A stretch of 12,816 bases of DNA from Sediminibacterium sp. (GTDB lineage Bacteria > Bacteroidota > Bacteroidia > Chitinophagales > Chitinophagaceae): contig JAOASV010000120.1 in the NCBI GenBank assembly GCA_030158535.1, positions 1-12,816 of the forward strand. The letters are read 5' to 3'. The position numbers and the translations under genes were made by a program. Below, piece after piece: positions 1-7,629 of the stretch. Under the pieces are notes generated by a model. That model was not told where the DNA came from, searched no databases, and saw only the letters and a list, made by a program, of their open reading frames with translations. Position 1 is the first letter of the stretch. Every line of letters starts with the position of its first letter.

Positions 1-1344
1 GATTTGGTAGTAGCTGATGAAGAAAGCTTACACCGGTATGGTAAAGACGAAACCGAAAATTTATTGTACCTACCAGCCGTTGTTGTAAAGCCTAAAACTG
101 CGGATGAAATTGCTGCGATCTTAAAAATCTGCAACGAACATTTATTACCCGTTACACCAAGAGGAGCAGGTACTGGACTAACAGGCGGTGCACTCCCACA
201 CTTAGGTGGCGTACTATTATCTACCGAAAGACTCAATCAAATACTTGATATAGACGAACGCAATTTACAAGTAACCACCGAGCCTGGTGTTATTACTGAA
301 GTATTGCAAAATGCTGTTAAAGAAAAAGGACTTTTTTACCCGCCCGACCCTGCAAGTAAAGGGAGTTGTTTTATAGGCGGCAATATTTCTGAAAACTCAG
401 GCGGCCCTAAGGCTGTAAAATATGGTGTTGTAAAAGATTATGTTTTAAACTTAGAGGTAGTACTACCTACCGGCGAAATTATTTGGACGGGCTCTAATGT
501 TTTAAAAAATGCAACGGGATATAACCTTACCCAATTAATTGTTGGTAGCGAAGGCACGCTAGGCATTGTTACTAAAATTGTACTCCGCCTAATACCACAT
601 CCAAAGTATGATTTATTAATGCTTGCTCCTTTCAATAACCTCGAAAAAGCAAGTGAAGCAGTAAGTGCCATTTTTAGAGCGGGCATTACACCAAGTGCCA
701 TGGAGCTTATGGAAATTGACGCCATTACCCTTGCTACTAAATTATTAGACAGCACCGCCGTGCAATTAACTGACGGCCTAGCAGCACATTTAATAATAGA
801 AGTAGATGGCAATAACCTAGACGTTTTAATGAATGAGATGGAAGCTATTTCAGAAGTATTAAACAACTACGAAGTAGGTGAAATTTATTTTGCAGAAGAC
901 GCAGAACAAAAAAATGAACTTTGGAAAATTCGCCGAAAAGCAAATGAAGCAGCTGTTATGGCTGGCTTTACCATCGAAGAAGACGCCGTTGTGCCAAGAG
1001 CCGAACTACCTAAACTGATTAAAGGTGTTAAAGAAATTGCGGCAACTAATGGATTTAAAGTAGTTTGTTATGGTCATGCTGGTGATGGTAATTTGCATAT
1101 TCGCATCAACCACCCTACCATTAAAAATAGCTACAACAATCCTGAAATGACAGCTGCACTGATGCCGCTATTTCAACTCATTGCGCGTTTGGGTGGAACC
1201 ATTAGTGGAGAACACGGCGTAGGACTTATTCAAAAGCCATTTTTGAAAACTGTTTTTTCGGAAACGCATCTAAGACTCATGCGTTCAATTAAACAAACAT
1301 TTGACCCCAATAATATTTTAAACGTGGGTAAAATTTTTGACTAA
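1..1344 (+). CDS. glcD: GlcD-type FAD-binding oxidase (glycolate / D-lactate dehydrogenase family), 5' partial
   Basis: The reading frame is open from base 1 to a TAA at 1342-1344, so the true start lies outside the window; the family is usually around 460-470 residues and about 20 seem to be missing. Visible parts, in order: the FAD-binding type 4 domain with the pyrophosphate loop PRGAGTGLTGG (about 154-190), ENSGGPKAVKYG (391-426) and the FAD-contacting NATGYNLTQLIVGSEGTLG (about 508-565); then the FAD-oxidase C domain with CYGHAGDGNLHI (about 1066-1101) and the metal-binding-type SGEHGVG (1204-1224). These proteins oxidise 2-hydroxyacids such as glycolate, D-lactate or D-2-hydroxyglutarate to the 2-oxoacid. 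The exact substrate cannot be read from sequence, so the symbol denotes the family. No GlcE/GlcF partner follows; the gene ends 9 bases from the convergent LOG gene. The family call is firm, the substrate is not. Confidence 0.93.
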   Translation, partial: DLVVADEESLHRYGKDETENLLYLPAVVVKPKTADEIAAILKICNEHLLPVTPRGAGTGLTGGALPHLGGVLLSTERLNQILDIDERNLQVTTEPGVITEVLQNAVKEKGLFYPPDPASKGSCFIGGNISENSGGPKAVKYGVVKDYVLNLEVVLPTGEIIWTGSNVLKNATGYNLTQLIVGSEGTLGIVTKIVLRLIPHPKYDLLMLAPFNNLEKASEAVSAIFRAGITPSAMELMEIDAITLATKLLDSTAVQLTDGLAAHLIIEVDGNNLDVLMNEMEAISEVLNNYEVGEIYFAEDAEQKNELWKIRRKANEAAVMAGFTIEEDAVVPRAELPKLIKGVKEIAATNGFKVVCYGHAGDGNLHIRINHPTIKNSYNNPEMTAALMPLFQLIARLGGTISGEHGVGLIQKPFLKTVFSETHLRLMRSIKQTFDPNNILNVGKIFD

Positions 1345-1353
1345 GGAGTTGTA

Positions 1354-1899
1354 TCAAAAACTTTGTAGTAGCTGCATTGCTTCCTCTGCTGTGCTCGCTA
1401 CCATTAAGCGGTGTTCTACATTTTCATATAAAAAGCCCTGCGCTTGCATCGTGCGCATATGCGCCATCAGGTTATCATAAAATCCATTACAATTAAGCAA
1501 GATAATTTTTTTGTCATGGATTTTTAAGGTATTCCAAGTTAGCATTTCAAAAAGTTCATCTAGCGTTCCATTGCCACCTGGCATAATAAGTGCAGCATCA
1601 CATAGTTCATACATCATCTTTTTTCTTACATGCATATCAGAAACGACATGTAATTCTGTAATGCCTTCGTGCTGATGCTCCCAAGCAATTAAGAGTTCAG
1701 GTATGACGCCAATCACTTTTACGCCGGCCGCCATAGCACCACTCGCTACTGCACCCATTAGACCTTTATTCCCTCCCCCCTAAACAAGGCTCATCCCTGC
1801 TGCACCTAGTAAATTTCCAAAGGTCGTTGCCTCCTGTAAAAACTGAGGGTCTAGCCCATCTTTAGAACCACAAAAAACAGCCACCGTTTGTATAGACAT
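1354..1899 (-). pseudogene. LOG family protein (cytokinin-riboside-monophosphate phosphoribohydrolase type) interrupted by an in-frame TAG
   Basis: Read on the minus strand from the ATG at 1899, the frame gives an intact LOG/lysine-decarboxylase-like Rossmann protein of 181 codons, except that codon 40 is TAG. The N-terminal part opens MSIQTVAVFCGSKDGLDP, typical of the family (FCGS near residue 9). The region after the stop continues in the same frame with GGGNKGLMGAVASGAMAAG, then MHVRKKMM (about residues 89-96) and the signature PGGNGTLDE (107-115), whose Arg and Glu are the catalytic pair in LOG enzymes. Only the Tyr of the usual V-Y-GGG is replaced. If the stop is real, the product is a 39-residue peptide, or a fragment restarting at ATG 1758 (codon 48) that lacks the first strand and part of the nucleotide loop. 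Everything else is well preserved, so the change is either very recent or a base-call error. An intact enzyme would release a free base from nucleoside 5'-monophosphates. Confidence 0.85.
1780..1782 (-). other. In-frame amber codon in the LOG gene
   Basis: The plus strand reads CTA here, so the minus strand reads TAG. The preceding codon is Val and the following three are Gly. LOG proteins normally have Tyr at this place (VYGGG). A TAC codon would need G instead of C at 1780, one transversion. Base 1780 directly follows five C residues (1775-1779) on the plus strand, so the observed C extends the run to six. Confidence 0.9.
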
Positions 1900-1937
1900 A
1901 TATCAGATTCTTATGCGTGAAAAAGGCTCAATATCCT

Positions 1938-1945
1938 TACCTTTA
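1938..1945 (+). promoter_or_regulatory. Possible -7 promoter element upstream of the symporter operon
   Basis: TACCTTTA matches the Bacteroidota -7 consensus TAnnTTTG at all fixed positions except the last. It lies about 33 bases before the symporter ATG, in the 79-base divergent gap shared with the LOG gene. I see no clear -33 TTG at the expected distance, so the call is weak. Confidence 0.25.
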
Positions 1946-1978
1946 AGGCCTACAATTTAACAAAAAATAACGATTGCT

Positions 1979-3454
1979 ATGTCGCCCATTGTTTTATTTT
2001 CTTTTGTAATAGTTTACTTTCTAATCCTACTTGTGGTAGCTAAAGTCACGGGTAAAAATAGTACCAACGATTCCTTCTTTATTGGCAACAGAAATAGCAA
2101 TTGGATGCTTGTGGCATTTGGCATGGTGGGCACTTCATTAAGCGGCGTTACTTTTGTTAGCGTTCCAGGGCAAGTAGGCACCCTTGTTGGTGGCACCAAT
2201 TACGTAAATGCATTTTCCTATTTACAAATTACCCTCGGTTATGTAATTGGTTATTTAACCATCGCTTATGTACTTCTTCCTTTGTATTACAAGCTCAATT
2301 TAACCTCGATATACAATTACTTAAGCACCCGTCTTGGTGTTGCTTCTTATAAAACAGGTGCTTCTTTTTTTATATTATCAAGAACACTTGGGGCAACTGC
2401 AAGGCTTTATTTAGTAGTGCGTATTTTACAAGACGCCATCCTACAAAGTTTTCATGTGCCGTTTTGGGCAACTACCCTGATCATACTTCTTATGATTCTT
2501 TTATACACTTATGAAGGTGGTGTTAAAACGATTGTTTGGACCGATACACTACAAACATCTTGCATGCTTTTGGGACTTGTGATATGTGTGTTTTATATCC
2601 TAAACCAACTACATGTAGGATTCTTTGAAAGCTTATCTACTATGGCAGACAAAGGCTATACTAAAATCTTTTTTACGGAACCATCTAGCAAGTTGTTTTT
2701 TGTGAAACAAATATTAGCAGGAGCCTTTGTAACCATCACCATGACCGGAATGGATCAGGAGATGATGCAAAAAAACATTTCAGTAAAGACCTTAAAAGAT
2801 TCGCAAAAAAATGTAATCACGCTAGGCTTTACCATGCTTGTTGTTATTACCCTATTCTTGTTTTTAGGTGGGCTACTCTATTTGTATGCAAGTGCAAATG
2901 GCTTATCCCTTACTGGCGATAAATTGTTCCCAAGTATAGCACTTGAGCATATGCCACCTGCTATGTCCATTATTTTTATCATTGCACTAATATCCGCATT
3001 ATTTCCAAGTGCCGATGGCGCCATTACAGCACTTACCGCTACGTTTTGCATTGATATTTTGGGAATGCAGCGCAGAGAAGATTGGGACGAAGCAAAAAAG
3101 AAAACCATTAGACAAAGAATACATATTGGATTTGCACTCGTTTTTTTATTATTTGTAATGGTGTACAAATGGATTGACAATCCGAGCATGATTGGGGTTA
3201 TATTAAAAGTAGCCGCATATACCTATGGCCCACTACTAGGACTCTTTACCTTCGGTATTATTTTAAAAAGAAACGTGCTAGACAAATGGGTACCACTTGT
3301 TTGTATACTTTCTCCATTACTTTGTTTATTAATTGATATCAATCAAAAGGCACTCTTTGGATCTTTTGAAATTGGCCTCGAGCTACTTATCATTAATGGA
3401 CTCATTACATTTATAGGTCTTCTGCTTATTTCTAAAAAAGAAACCGCGATTTAA
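1979..3454 (+). CDS. Sodium:solute symporter (SSS family)
   Basis: This 491-residue inner-membrane protein has about 13 hydrophobic segments by eye, starting at residues 3-22 and ending near 463-485. That matches the 13-helix layout of the SSS/SGLT-PutP family in both number and length. The segment GGVKTIVWTDTLQ (about residues 179-191) is the SSS signature around the fifth and sixth helices. An early conserved stretch, SLSGVTFVSVPGQV (about 54-67), fits the unwound first core helix where Na+ and substrate bind. The protein would couple Na+ entry to uptake of a small solute; candidates include sugars, sialic acid, amino acids and carboxylates, and I cannot choose between them. The ATG at 1979 places the first helix immediately. 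It is the first gene of a four-gene run, with the O-methyltransferase starting 7 bases after its stop. Confidence 0.92.
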   Translation: MSPIVLFSFVIVYFLILLVVAKVTGKNSTNDSFFIGNRNSNWMLVAFGMVGTSLSGVTFVSVPGQVGTLVGGTNYVNAFSYLQITLGYVIGYLTIAYVLLPLYYKLNLTSIYNYLSTRLGVASYKTGASFFILSRTLGATARLYLVVRILQDAILQSFHVPFWATTLIILLMILLYTYEGGVKTIVWTDTLQTSCMLLGLVICVFYILNQLHVGFFESLSTMADKGYTKIFFTEPSSKLFFVKQILAGAFVTITMTGMDQEMMQKNISVKTLKDSQKNVITLGFTMLVVITLFLFLGGLLYLYASANGLSLTGDKLFPSIALEHMPPAMSIIFIIALISALFPSADGAITALTATFCIDILGMQRREDWDEAKKKTIRQRIHIGFALVFLLFVMVYKWIDNPSMIGVILKVAAYTYGPLLGLFTFGIILKRNVLDKWVPLVCILSPLLCLLIDINQKALFGSFEIGLELLIINGLITFIGLLLISKKETAI

Positions 3455-3461
3455 TAATTTA

Positions 3462-4112
3462 ATGTCAGTTCCATTTATCATAGATCAAGCGGTGTCCTAT
3501 TCGGATGTTTTTACAACACCCGCAGATCCTCTATTGCAATTGATATTAAACGAAACAAGGGCGACGCATCCAAAAGCTCACATGCTGAGTGGCGAAGTAC
3601 AAGGGCAGTTTTTAAGCATGTTGTCTTGCCTTAAAAAGCCCATGCGTATTGTAGAAATTGGAACATTTACTGGTTACAGCGCGCTATGTCTAGCCAAAGG
3701 GCTGGATGCAAAAGGAAAGCTGTACACCATAGAAAACAGAACAGAGGACGCTCAAACTGCTAACCGTTATTTTAAACAAAGTAAATTTGCACATCAAATT
3801 GAACTACTCATTGGTGATGCCAAAGAACTTATACCAGCCCTTCCAAATGAATTAGATCTAGTATTTATAGACGCCGACAAAACGGGCTATACCGAGTACT
3901 ATGAGATGTTACTACCAAAGCTTGCAAAAGGCGGGATCATGATTGCTGACAATGTACTTTTCCATGGAGAAGTATTAGCAGAAACTATTTCAGGAAAAAA
4001 TGCAATAGCCATTCATGCATTTAACGAACACGTAAAAAATGACCCGCGAACCACACAAGTCTTATTAACAGTTAGAGATGGCATGTTACTGATCCAAAAA
4101 AACGAACTATGA
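3462..4112 (+). CDS. Class I SAM-dependent O-methyltransferase (COMT/YrrM type)
   Basis: A 216-residue protein of the usual length for small cation-dependent O-methyltransferases (COG4122, related to catechol and caffeoyl-CoA O-methyltransferases). It shows the SAM-binding motif VEIGTFTGYSALCLA (about residues 63-77), an acidic residue closing the next strand (YTIENR), the FIDADK motif (about 133-138) and ADNVLFHG (about 160-167). The Asp in FIDADK together with the Asp-Asn pair in ADN matches the divalent-metal site of the family. The acceptor is unknown; some bacterial relatives modify a tRNA base (TrmR) and others modify catechols, so a symbol is not justified. It sits 7 bases behind the symporter, and its TGA overlaps the next gene's ATG (ATGA), so translation is probably coupled. 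Confidence 0.9.
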   Translation: MSVPFIIDQAVSYSDVFTTPADPLLQLILNETRATHPKAHMLSGEVQGQFLSMLSCLKKPMRIVEIGTFTGYSALCLAKGLDAKGKLYTIENRTEDAQTANRYFKQSKFAHQIELLIGDAKELIPALPNELDLVFIDADKTGYTEYYEMLLPKLAKGGIMIADNVLFHGEVLAETISGKNAIAIHAFNEHVKNDPRTTQVLLTVRDGMLLIQKNEL

Positions 4113-5257
4113 ACTTAAAATTTATATGCATTCTTTTGACCGCTACCATCCTATCAGTGAGTGGTATTGCACAAACAATTGGCCCAGAAACAGCTGCCTA
4201 TATCAATCAGCATAAAAACATTGCCATGCAGGAGCAAATTAGAACAGGCGTTCCTGCTGCCATTAAATTAGGTCAAGCCATTCTAGAGTCACAAACAGGG
4301 AAAAGCAGGCTCGCCACTGAAGCCAATAATCATTTTGGCATTAAATGCAAAACAGAATGGAGAGGACCAAAAATTTACCACAATGATGACGCCAACGGCG
4401 AATGTTTTAGAGTATACGATAATGCAGAAGCTTCCTATATTGATCACTCTAATTTTTTAAAAACAAGAACGCACTATGCATTTTTGTTTAAACTAGATGT
4501 TAGAGATTTTACAAGCTGGGCATTTGGACTCAAACAAGCTGGATATGCTACCAATCCAAATTATCCGGCACAATTAATTAAAGCAATCAATGATTATGAT
4601 TTAGCGCAGTACACGCTAATCGCCATTGAGCAAAAGAAAAAAGGGATTGATTTTGAAATTACAAAACCTCCTGCAAAACAACCTGAAACAACCAACACGG
4701 TGGCTGCAGTTGTTCAACCAGCTCCTACCAAAGAAGTGTCGCCTACTACAACCAAAGAAGTGACCCCATCTAATATCAAAGAAGTTTCACCTGCACCAAC
4801 TAAAGAAGTAACACCTGCACCAACAAAAGACGTGACACCTACTCCTGTAAGTTTACTTGAAAATACCAAAGTAACTATCAATCATACCAAGGCCATTGTT
4901 GCGACCAAAGGAAGTTCACTTCTTGCCATTGCAAACCAGCAGAAAATTAGTTTAAGTAAATTATTCGAATACAATGAGCTTGCTGAAATGAATATTTTAG
5001 ACCAAGACCGTATTTTATTTATTGAAAAGAAACAGAAATATGGCGCGTCTGAAAGTCATGCTACATTAGGGTCTGAAACACTTTACAGCATAGCCCAAAA
5101 AGAAGGTGTTCTTTTAAGCACAGTACTTGCACTCAATCCATCTATTGCAAAAGATAGCATCTTAAAAGCTGGACAAAAAATTAAATTGAGAGCAGAGGCG
5201 GTTTCAAAACCGAGTACCAAAAAAACTAAAAAATCTAAAAAAGGAAAGAAAAAATAA
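4109..5257 (+). CDS. Secreted glucosaminidase with repeat linker and two LysM domains (peptidoglycan hydrolase)
   Basis: This 382-residue protein carries a signal peptide (about residues 1-21, ending SGIAQ), so it acts in the periplasm or at the cell surface. Residues about 25-170 form a FlgJ-like glucosaminidase domain: AAIKLGQAILESQTGKS places the probable catalytic Glu at residue 60, followed by NNHFGIKC and the C-terminal GLKQAGYATNPNYP. A Pro/Thr-rich linker with 8-residue repeats follows (about 203-247), then two LysM peptidoglycan-binding domains (about 254-303 and 317-360). It ends in a very basic tail with 11 Lys in the last 15 residues. The enzyme should cut the glycan backbone of peptidoglycan, with LysM holding it on the wall. 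Its start overlaps the O-methyltransferase stop by 4 bases, and hpt begins 4 bases after its end. The role (daughter-cell separation, growth or turnover) is not readable. Confidence 0.92.
   Translation: MNLKFICILLTATILSVSGIAQTIGPETAAYINQHKNIAMQEQIRTGVPAAIKLGQAILESQTGKSRLATEANNHFGIKCKTEWRGPKIYHNDDANGECFRVYDNAEASYIDHSNFLKTRTHYAFLFKLDVRDFTSWAFGLKQAGYATNPNYPAQLIKAINDYDLAQYTLIAIEQKKKGIDFEITKPPAKQPETTNTVAAVVQPAPTKEVSPTTTKEVTPSNIKEVSPAPTKEVTPAPTKDVTPTPVSLLENTKVTINHTKAIVATKGSSLLAIANQQKISLSKLFEYNELAEMNILDQDRILFIEKKQKYGASESHATLGSETLYSIAQKEGVLLSTVLALNPSIAKDSILKAGQKIKLRAEAVSKPSTKKTKKSKKGKKK
4715..4834 (+). repeat. Five tandem 24-base coding repeats in the glucosaminidase linker
   Basis: Five in-frame 24-base units encode variants of [S/T/Q]P-x-x-[T/I]-K-[E/D]-V: QPAPTKEV, SPTTTKEV, TPSNIKEV, SPAPTKEV and TPAPTKDV. 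A partial sixth unit (TPTPV, 4835-4849) follows. Units 4 and 5 are nearly identical at DNA level, whereas units 1-3 have diverged more in synonymous positions. The stretch is probably a flexible linker between the catalytic and wall-binding parts. Confidence 0.9.
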
Positions 5258-5261
5258 GGAT

Positions 5262-5798
5262 ATGTCTACGATTCAACTACACGGAAAAAGTTTCGAAATA
5301 TTTTTACCAGAAGCTCTTATCCAAGAAAAAATTGCTGCACTTGCTGGTCAAATCAATACTGATTATGCTGGCAAAAAGCCCTTGTTTATTGCTGTATTAA
5401 ACGGCTCCTTCATGTTTGCTTCCGATTTATTTAAATCCATTACCATAGAAGCAGAAATATGTTTTATCAAACTCGCGTCCTATAAAGGCACTACCTCAAC
5501 CGGACAAGTAATAACAGCCATTGGCCTAGACATAGATCTTACCAATAGACATATCATTGTTTTAGAAGACATTATTGATACGGGTAAAACACTTCATACC
5601 TTTTTACCACAATTGCATAACCAGCAGCCAGCATCACTTAAAATTGGTGTGTTACTGCACAAGCCAGATGCAACGGTATTTGAAGTGCCTATCGATTATT
5701 GTTGCTTTTCAATCCCTAATAAATTTGTGCTAGGCTACGGATTAGACTATGATGGATATGGCAGAAACAGCAAGGATATTTACAAACTTGCAGAATAA
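5262..5798 (+). CDS. hpt: Hypoxanthine phosphoribosyltransferase
   Basis: A 178-residue type I phosphoribosyltransferase of normal length. The PRPP-binding signature VLEDIIDTGKT lies at residues 100-110, with the acidic pair E102-D103 that contacts the ribose hydroxyls. An upstream VLNGSFMFASDLF (about 45-57) matches the loop carrying the PPi-binding cis-peptide of HPRTs, and the C-terminal VLGYGLDYDGYGRN matches the family's purine-site end. It converts hypoxanthine or guanine plus PRPP to IMP or GMP in purine salvage, in the cytoplasm. The ATG at 5262 is 4 bases after the glucosaminidase stop, making it the last gene of the plus-strand run. The stop at 5798 faces that of dnaJ, 26 bases away, with no clear terminator hairpin between them. 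Confidence 0.95.
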   Translation: MSTIQLHGKSFEIFLPEALIQEKIAALAGQINTDYAGKKPLFIAVLNGSFMFASDLFKSITIEAEICFIKLASYKGTTSTGQVITAIGLDIDLTNRHIIVLEDIIDTGKTLHTFLPQLHNQQPASLKIGVLLHKPDATVFEVPIDYCCFSIPNKFVLGYGLDYDGYGRNSKDIYKLAE

Positions 5799-5824
5799 AC
5801 CAACACCCTAAAATTGTAAGCAAA

Positions 5825-6988
5825 TTAATTAAAGGCTTCTTTTACTCTGTCAAAAAAGCTCTTATCCGATTTACTTGGATTAGGCTTGAAATTATCACTT
5901 GACTGGAGTTTTTCTAGCATCGCTTTTTCTTCGTCAGATACGGCCTGTGGCGTCCAAATATTTACATATATGAGCTGATCTCCTTTTGCATAACCTTGCA
6001 CTTCTGGGAAACCTTTTCCTTTGAGTCTAAATATTTTGCCGCTTTGCGTACCTGCTGGAATTTTAATTTTTGCACGACCATCAATGGTTGGTACTTCAAC
6101 CTGTGTTCCAAAAACAGCATCTACAAAATTCAAGTGCAAATCATAGGCTACATTGAGTCCATCGCGTTGTAATTCTGGATGCGTTTCTTCTTCTATTTGA
6201 ATGATTAAATCACCAGGACTTCCACCTCTTTCTCCTGCATTACCTTTTCCATTCATGCTTAATTGCATGCCTTCTTGCACACCTGCTGGGATATCAATAG
6301 AAATGGTTTCTTCGCCATACATTCTACCCTCACCTTTACAAGTGCCGCATTTAGCAGTAACAGTTGTTCCTTCTCCATTACAAGACGAACAAGTAGTAAC
6401 AGTTTGCATTTGACCTAAAAAGGTATTGGTCAATTTACGAACCTGTCCACTACCACCACATGAACTACATGTTTGAACGCTGTTTTTATCTTTAGCACCA
6501 TTACCACCGCAACCGGTACAAGTAACATGCTTTTTTACTTTTACATTTTTATTTACGCCCTTTGCAATCTCCTCAAAATTCAATTTGATTTTAATGCGCA
6601 AATTGCTTCCGCGCTGTCCTCTTGCGGCTCTACCTCCACCACCTCTTGATCTTCCACCGCCGCCAAAAAATGAACCAAAAGCATCGTCACCAAACATGTC
6701 TCCAAACTGGCTAAAGATATCATCCATATTAGAGCTATGAGAAGCGCCACCACCTGTTCCTGGGCCAAAAGCATTGTGACCAAAACGGTCATACTTTGCT
6801 TTTTTATCAGCGTCACTTAAAATCTCATAGGCTTCTGCAGCTTCTTTAAATTTATCTTCTGCTTCTTTATCACCTGGATTTCTGTCTGGGTGATATTGCA
6901 TCGCCACTTTACGGTATGCTTTTTTTATTTCATCAGCAGATGAAGATTTAGATACCCCTAATATTTCGTAAAAATCTCTTTTTGCCAT
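5825..6988 (-). CDS. dnaJ: Chaperone protein DnaJ (Hsp40)
   Basis: A 387-residue, full-length class I DnaJ. The J domain covers residues 1-70 with HPD at 33-35. A Gly/Phe- and Gly/Arg-rich region follows (about 74-125, including FGGGGRSRGGGGRAARG). The zinc region holds all four CxxCxGxG repeats, starting at C157, C174, C200 and C214. The remainder is the substrate-binding C-terminal domain, containing GDLIIQIEEETHPEL. It stimulates the ATPase of DnaK and hands over unfolded client proteins. It starts 7 bases after the grpE stop, so the two are very probably one operon. dnaK is not in this window. The long Gly/Arg stretch is rich but within what I know for Bacteroidota DnaJ proteins. Start chosen at ATG 6988, which gives the standard N-terminus MAKRDFYEILGV. 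Confidence 0.98.
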   Translation of the reverse strand: MAKRDFYEILGVSKSSSADEIKKAYRKVAMQYHPDRNPGDKEAEDKFKEAAEAYEILSDADKKAKYDRFGHNAFGPGTGGGASHSSNMDDIFSQFGDMFGDDAFGSFFGGGGRSRGGGGRAARGQRGSNLRIKIKLNFEEIAKGVNKNVKVKKHVTCTGCGGNGAKDKNSVQTCSSCGGSGQVRKLTNTFLGQMQTVTTCSSCNGEGTTVTAKCGTCKGEGRMYGEETISIDIPAGVQEGMQLSMNGKGNAGERGGSPGDLIIQIEEETHPELQRDGLNVAYDLHLNFVDAVFGTQVEVPTIDGRAKIKIPAGTQSGKIFRLKGKGFPEVQGYAKGDQLIYVNIWTPQAVSDEEKAMLEKLQSSDNFKPNPSKSDKSFFDRVKEAFN

Positions 6989-6995
6989 TGCGCAT

Positions 6996-7529
6996 TTATT
7001 TTCCTACCACCACTTTTGCAAAGCGGATAATTTTATCATTTAAATAATACCCTTTAATCACATCATCAATTACTTTTCCTTTTAAGTCTTCGGTTGGTGC
7101 AGGAATTTCAGTAATGGCTTCATGCTTTTCTACATCAAAGTCCTGATGGATACTCTCCATCACTTTAACACCTTTAGATTGCATGGTTGAACGCAATTTA
7201 TTAAAAACAAGTTGAATGCCTTCTTTTTGAACCGCGATATCATCTGAACTTTGCAACTGCTTTTCGGCACGGTCGCAATCATCAAGCAAATCAAGCATCG
7301 ATACAATAACGTCTTTGCCAGCCGTTTGAATAAGCTCTAAACGCTCTTTAGAGGTTCTTCTTCTATAATTATCAAACTCTGCCATTAAGCGCAGGTATTT
7401 GTCCTTTTGCTCCTGTAATTCGGCCTCAAGCTTGGTTATTGGATCTTCCTCGGTTCCAGGCACATTTTCATCGGTATTGAGCTCATTTTCAATATTTTGC
7501 TCCATTTCGTTTGGTATTGACTCTTCCAT
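6996..7529 (-). CDS. grpE: Nucleotide exchange factor GrpE
   Basis: A 177-residue protein matching GrpE. An acidic, low-complexity N-terminus (about residues 1-30) is followed by the long helix KYLRLMAEFDNYRRRTSKER (about 44-63), which forms the dimer coiled coil, then the four-helix part. The C-terminal beta domain contains KHEAITEIP and the closing GYYLNDKIIRFAKVVVG. GrpE releases ADP from DnaK, and dnaJ follows in the same operon. Upstream is a 100-base divergent gap shared with rlmI, which contains a perfect palindrome. No hrcA gene and no CIRCE-like inverted repeat is visible, so the form of heat-shock control, if any, is unclear here. Confidence 0.97.
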   Translation of the reverse strand: MEESIPNEMEQNIENELNTDENVPGTEEDPITKLEAELQEQKDKYLRLMAEFDNYRRRTSKERLELIQTAGKDVIVSMLDLLDDCDRAEKQLQSSDDIAVQKEGIQLVFNKLRSTMQSKGVKVMESIHQDFDVEKHEAITEIPAPTEDLKGKVIDDVIKGYYLNDKIIRFAKVVVGK

Positions 7530-7561
7530 AACTATTGCATATTAATTTACCCCATCTATAT

Positions 7562-7576
7562 GGCAAAAATTTTGCC
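7562..7576. promoter_or_regulatory. Perfect 15-base palindrome between grpE and rlmI
   Basis: GGCAAAAATTTTGCC consists of two 7-base arms (GGCAAAA / TTTTGCC) around one central base. It lies 33 bases before the grpE start and 54 before the rlmI start. The arms lack a following U-tract in either direction and no gene ends here, so an operator is more likely than a terminator. On the minus strand it lies between a TTG (7578-7580 on the plus strand reads CAA-free GTTG, its complement contributing TTGCAA at 7579-7584) and a weak -7-like TATAGATG. It does not resemble CIRCE. Function is unproven. Confidence 0.45.
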
Positions 7577-7616
7577 GTTGCAAAGAAAAGGGAAAAATTG
7601 GCAGATTAATCCGCCT

Positions 7617-7624
7617 TATCTTCG
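7617..7624 (+). promoter_or_regulatory. Candidate -7 promoter element for rlmI
   Basis: TATCTTCG differs from the Bacteroidota -7 consensus TAnnTTTG at one base and ends 5 bases before the rlmI ATG, which would give a nearly leaderless transcript. A TTG at 7598-7600 lies 16 bases upstream of it, somewhat closer than is typical for the -33 element. Confidence 0.4.
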
Positions 7625-7629
7625 CAGAC

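Noticed and set aside
4..6. TTG at base 4 as the start of the GlcD-type gene
   Set aside because: The frame is open to base 1 and the family has about 20 more residues at the N-terminus, so the gene is cut by the window edge.
438..866. Minus-strand open frame of 142 codons inside the GlcD-type gene
   Set aside because: It lies opposite a well-conserved gene and its translation shows no family features or context of its own.
1354..1758. A separate 134-residue gene starting at ATG 1758
   Set aside because: The frame continues upstream to ATG 1899 with clear LOG-family sequence; this is the part downstream of the amber codon.
5799..5824. Shared terminator between convergent hpt and dnaJ
   Set aside because: The 26-base gap is AT-rich but I could not find paired arms longer than about 4 bases.
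7530..7629. CIRCE-type heat-shock element before grpE
   Set aside because: The only inverted repeat here is GGCAAAA/TTTTGCC with a one-base centre, unlike TTAGCACTC-N9-GAGTGCTAA.
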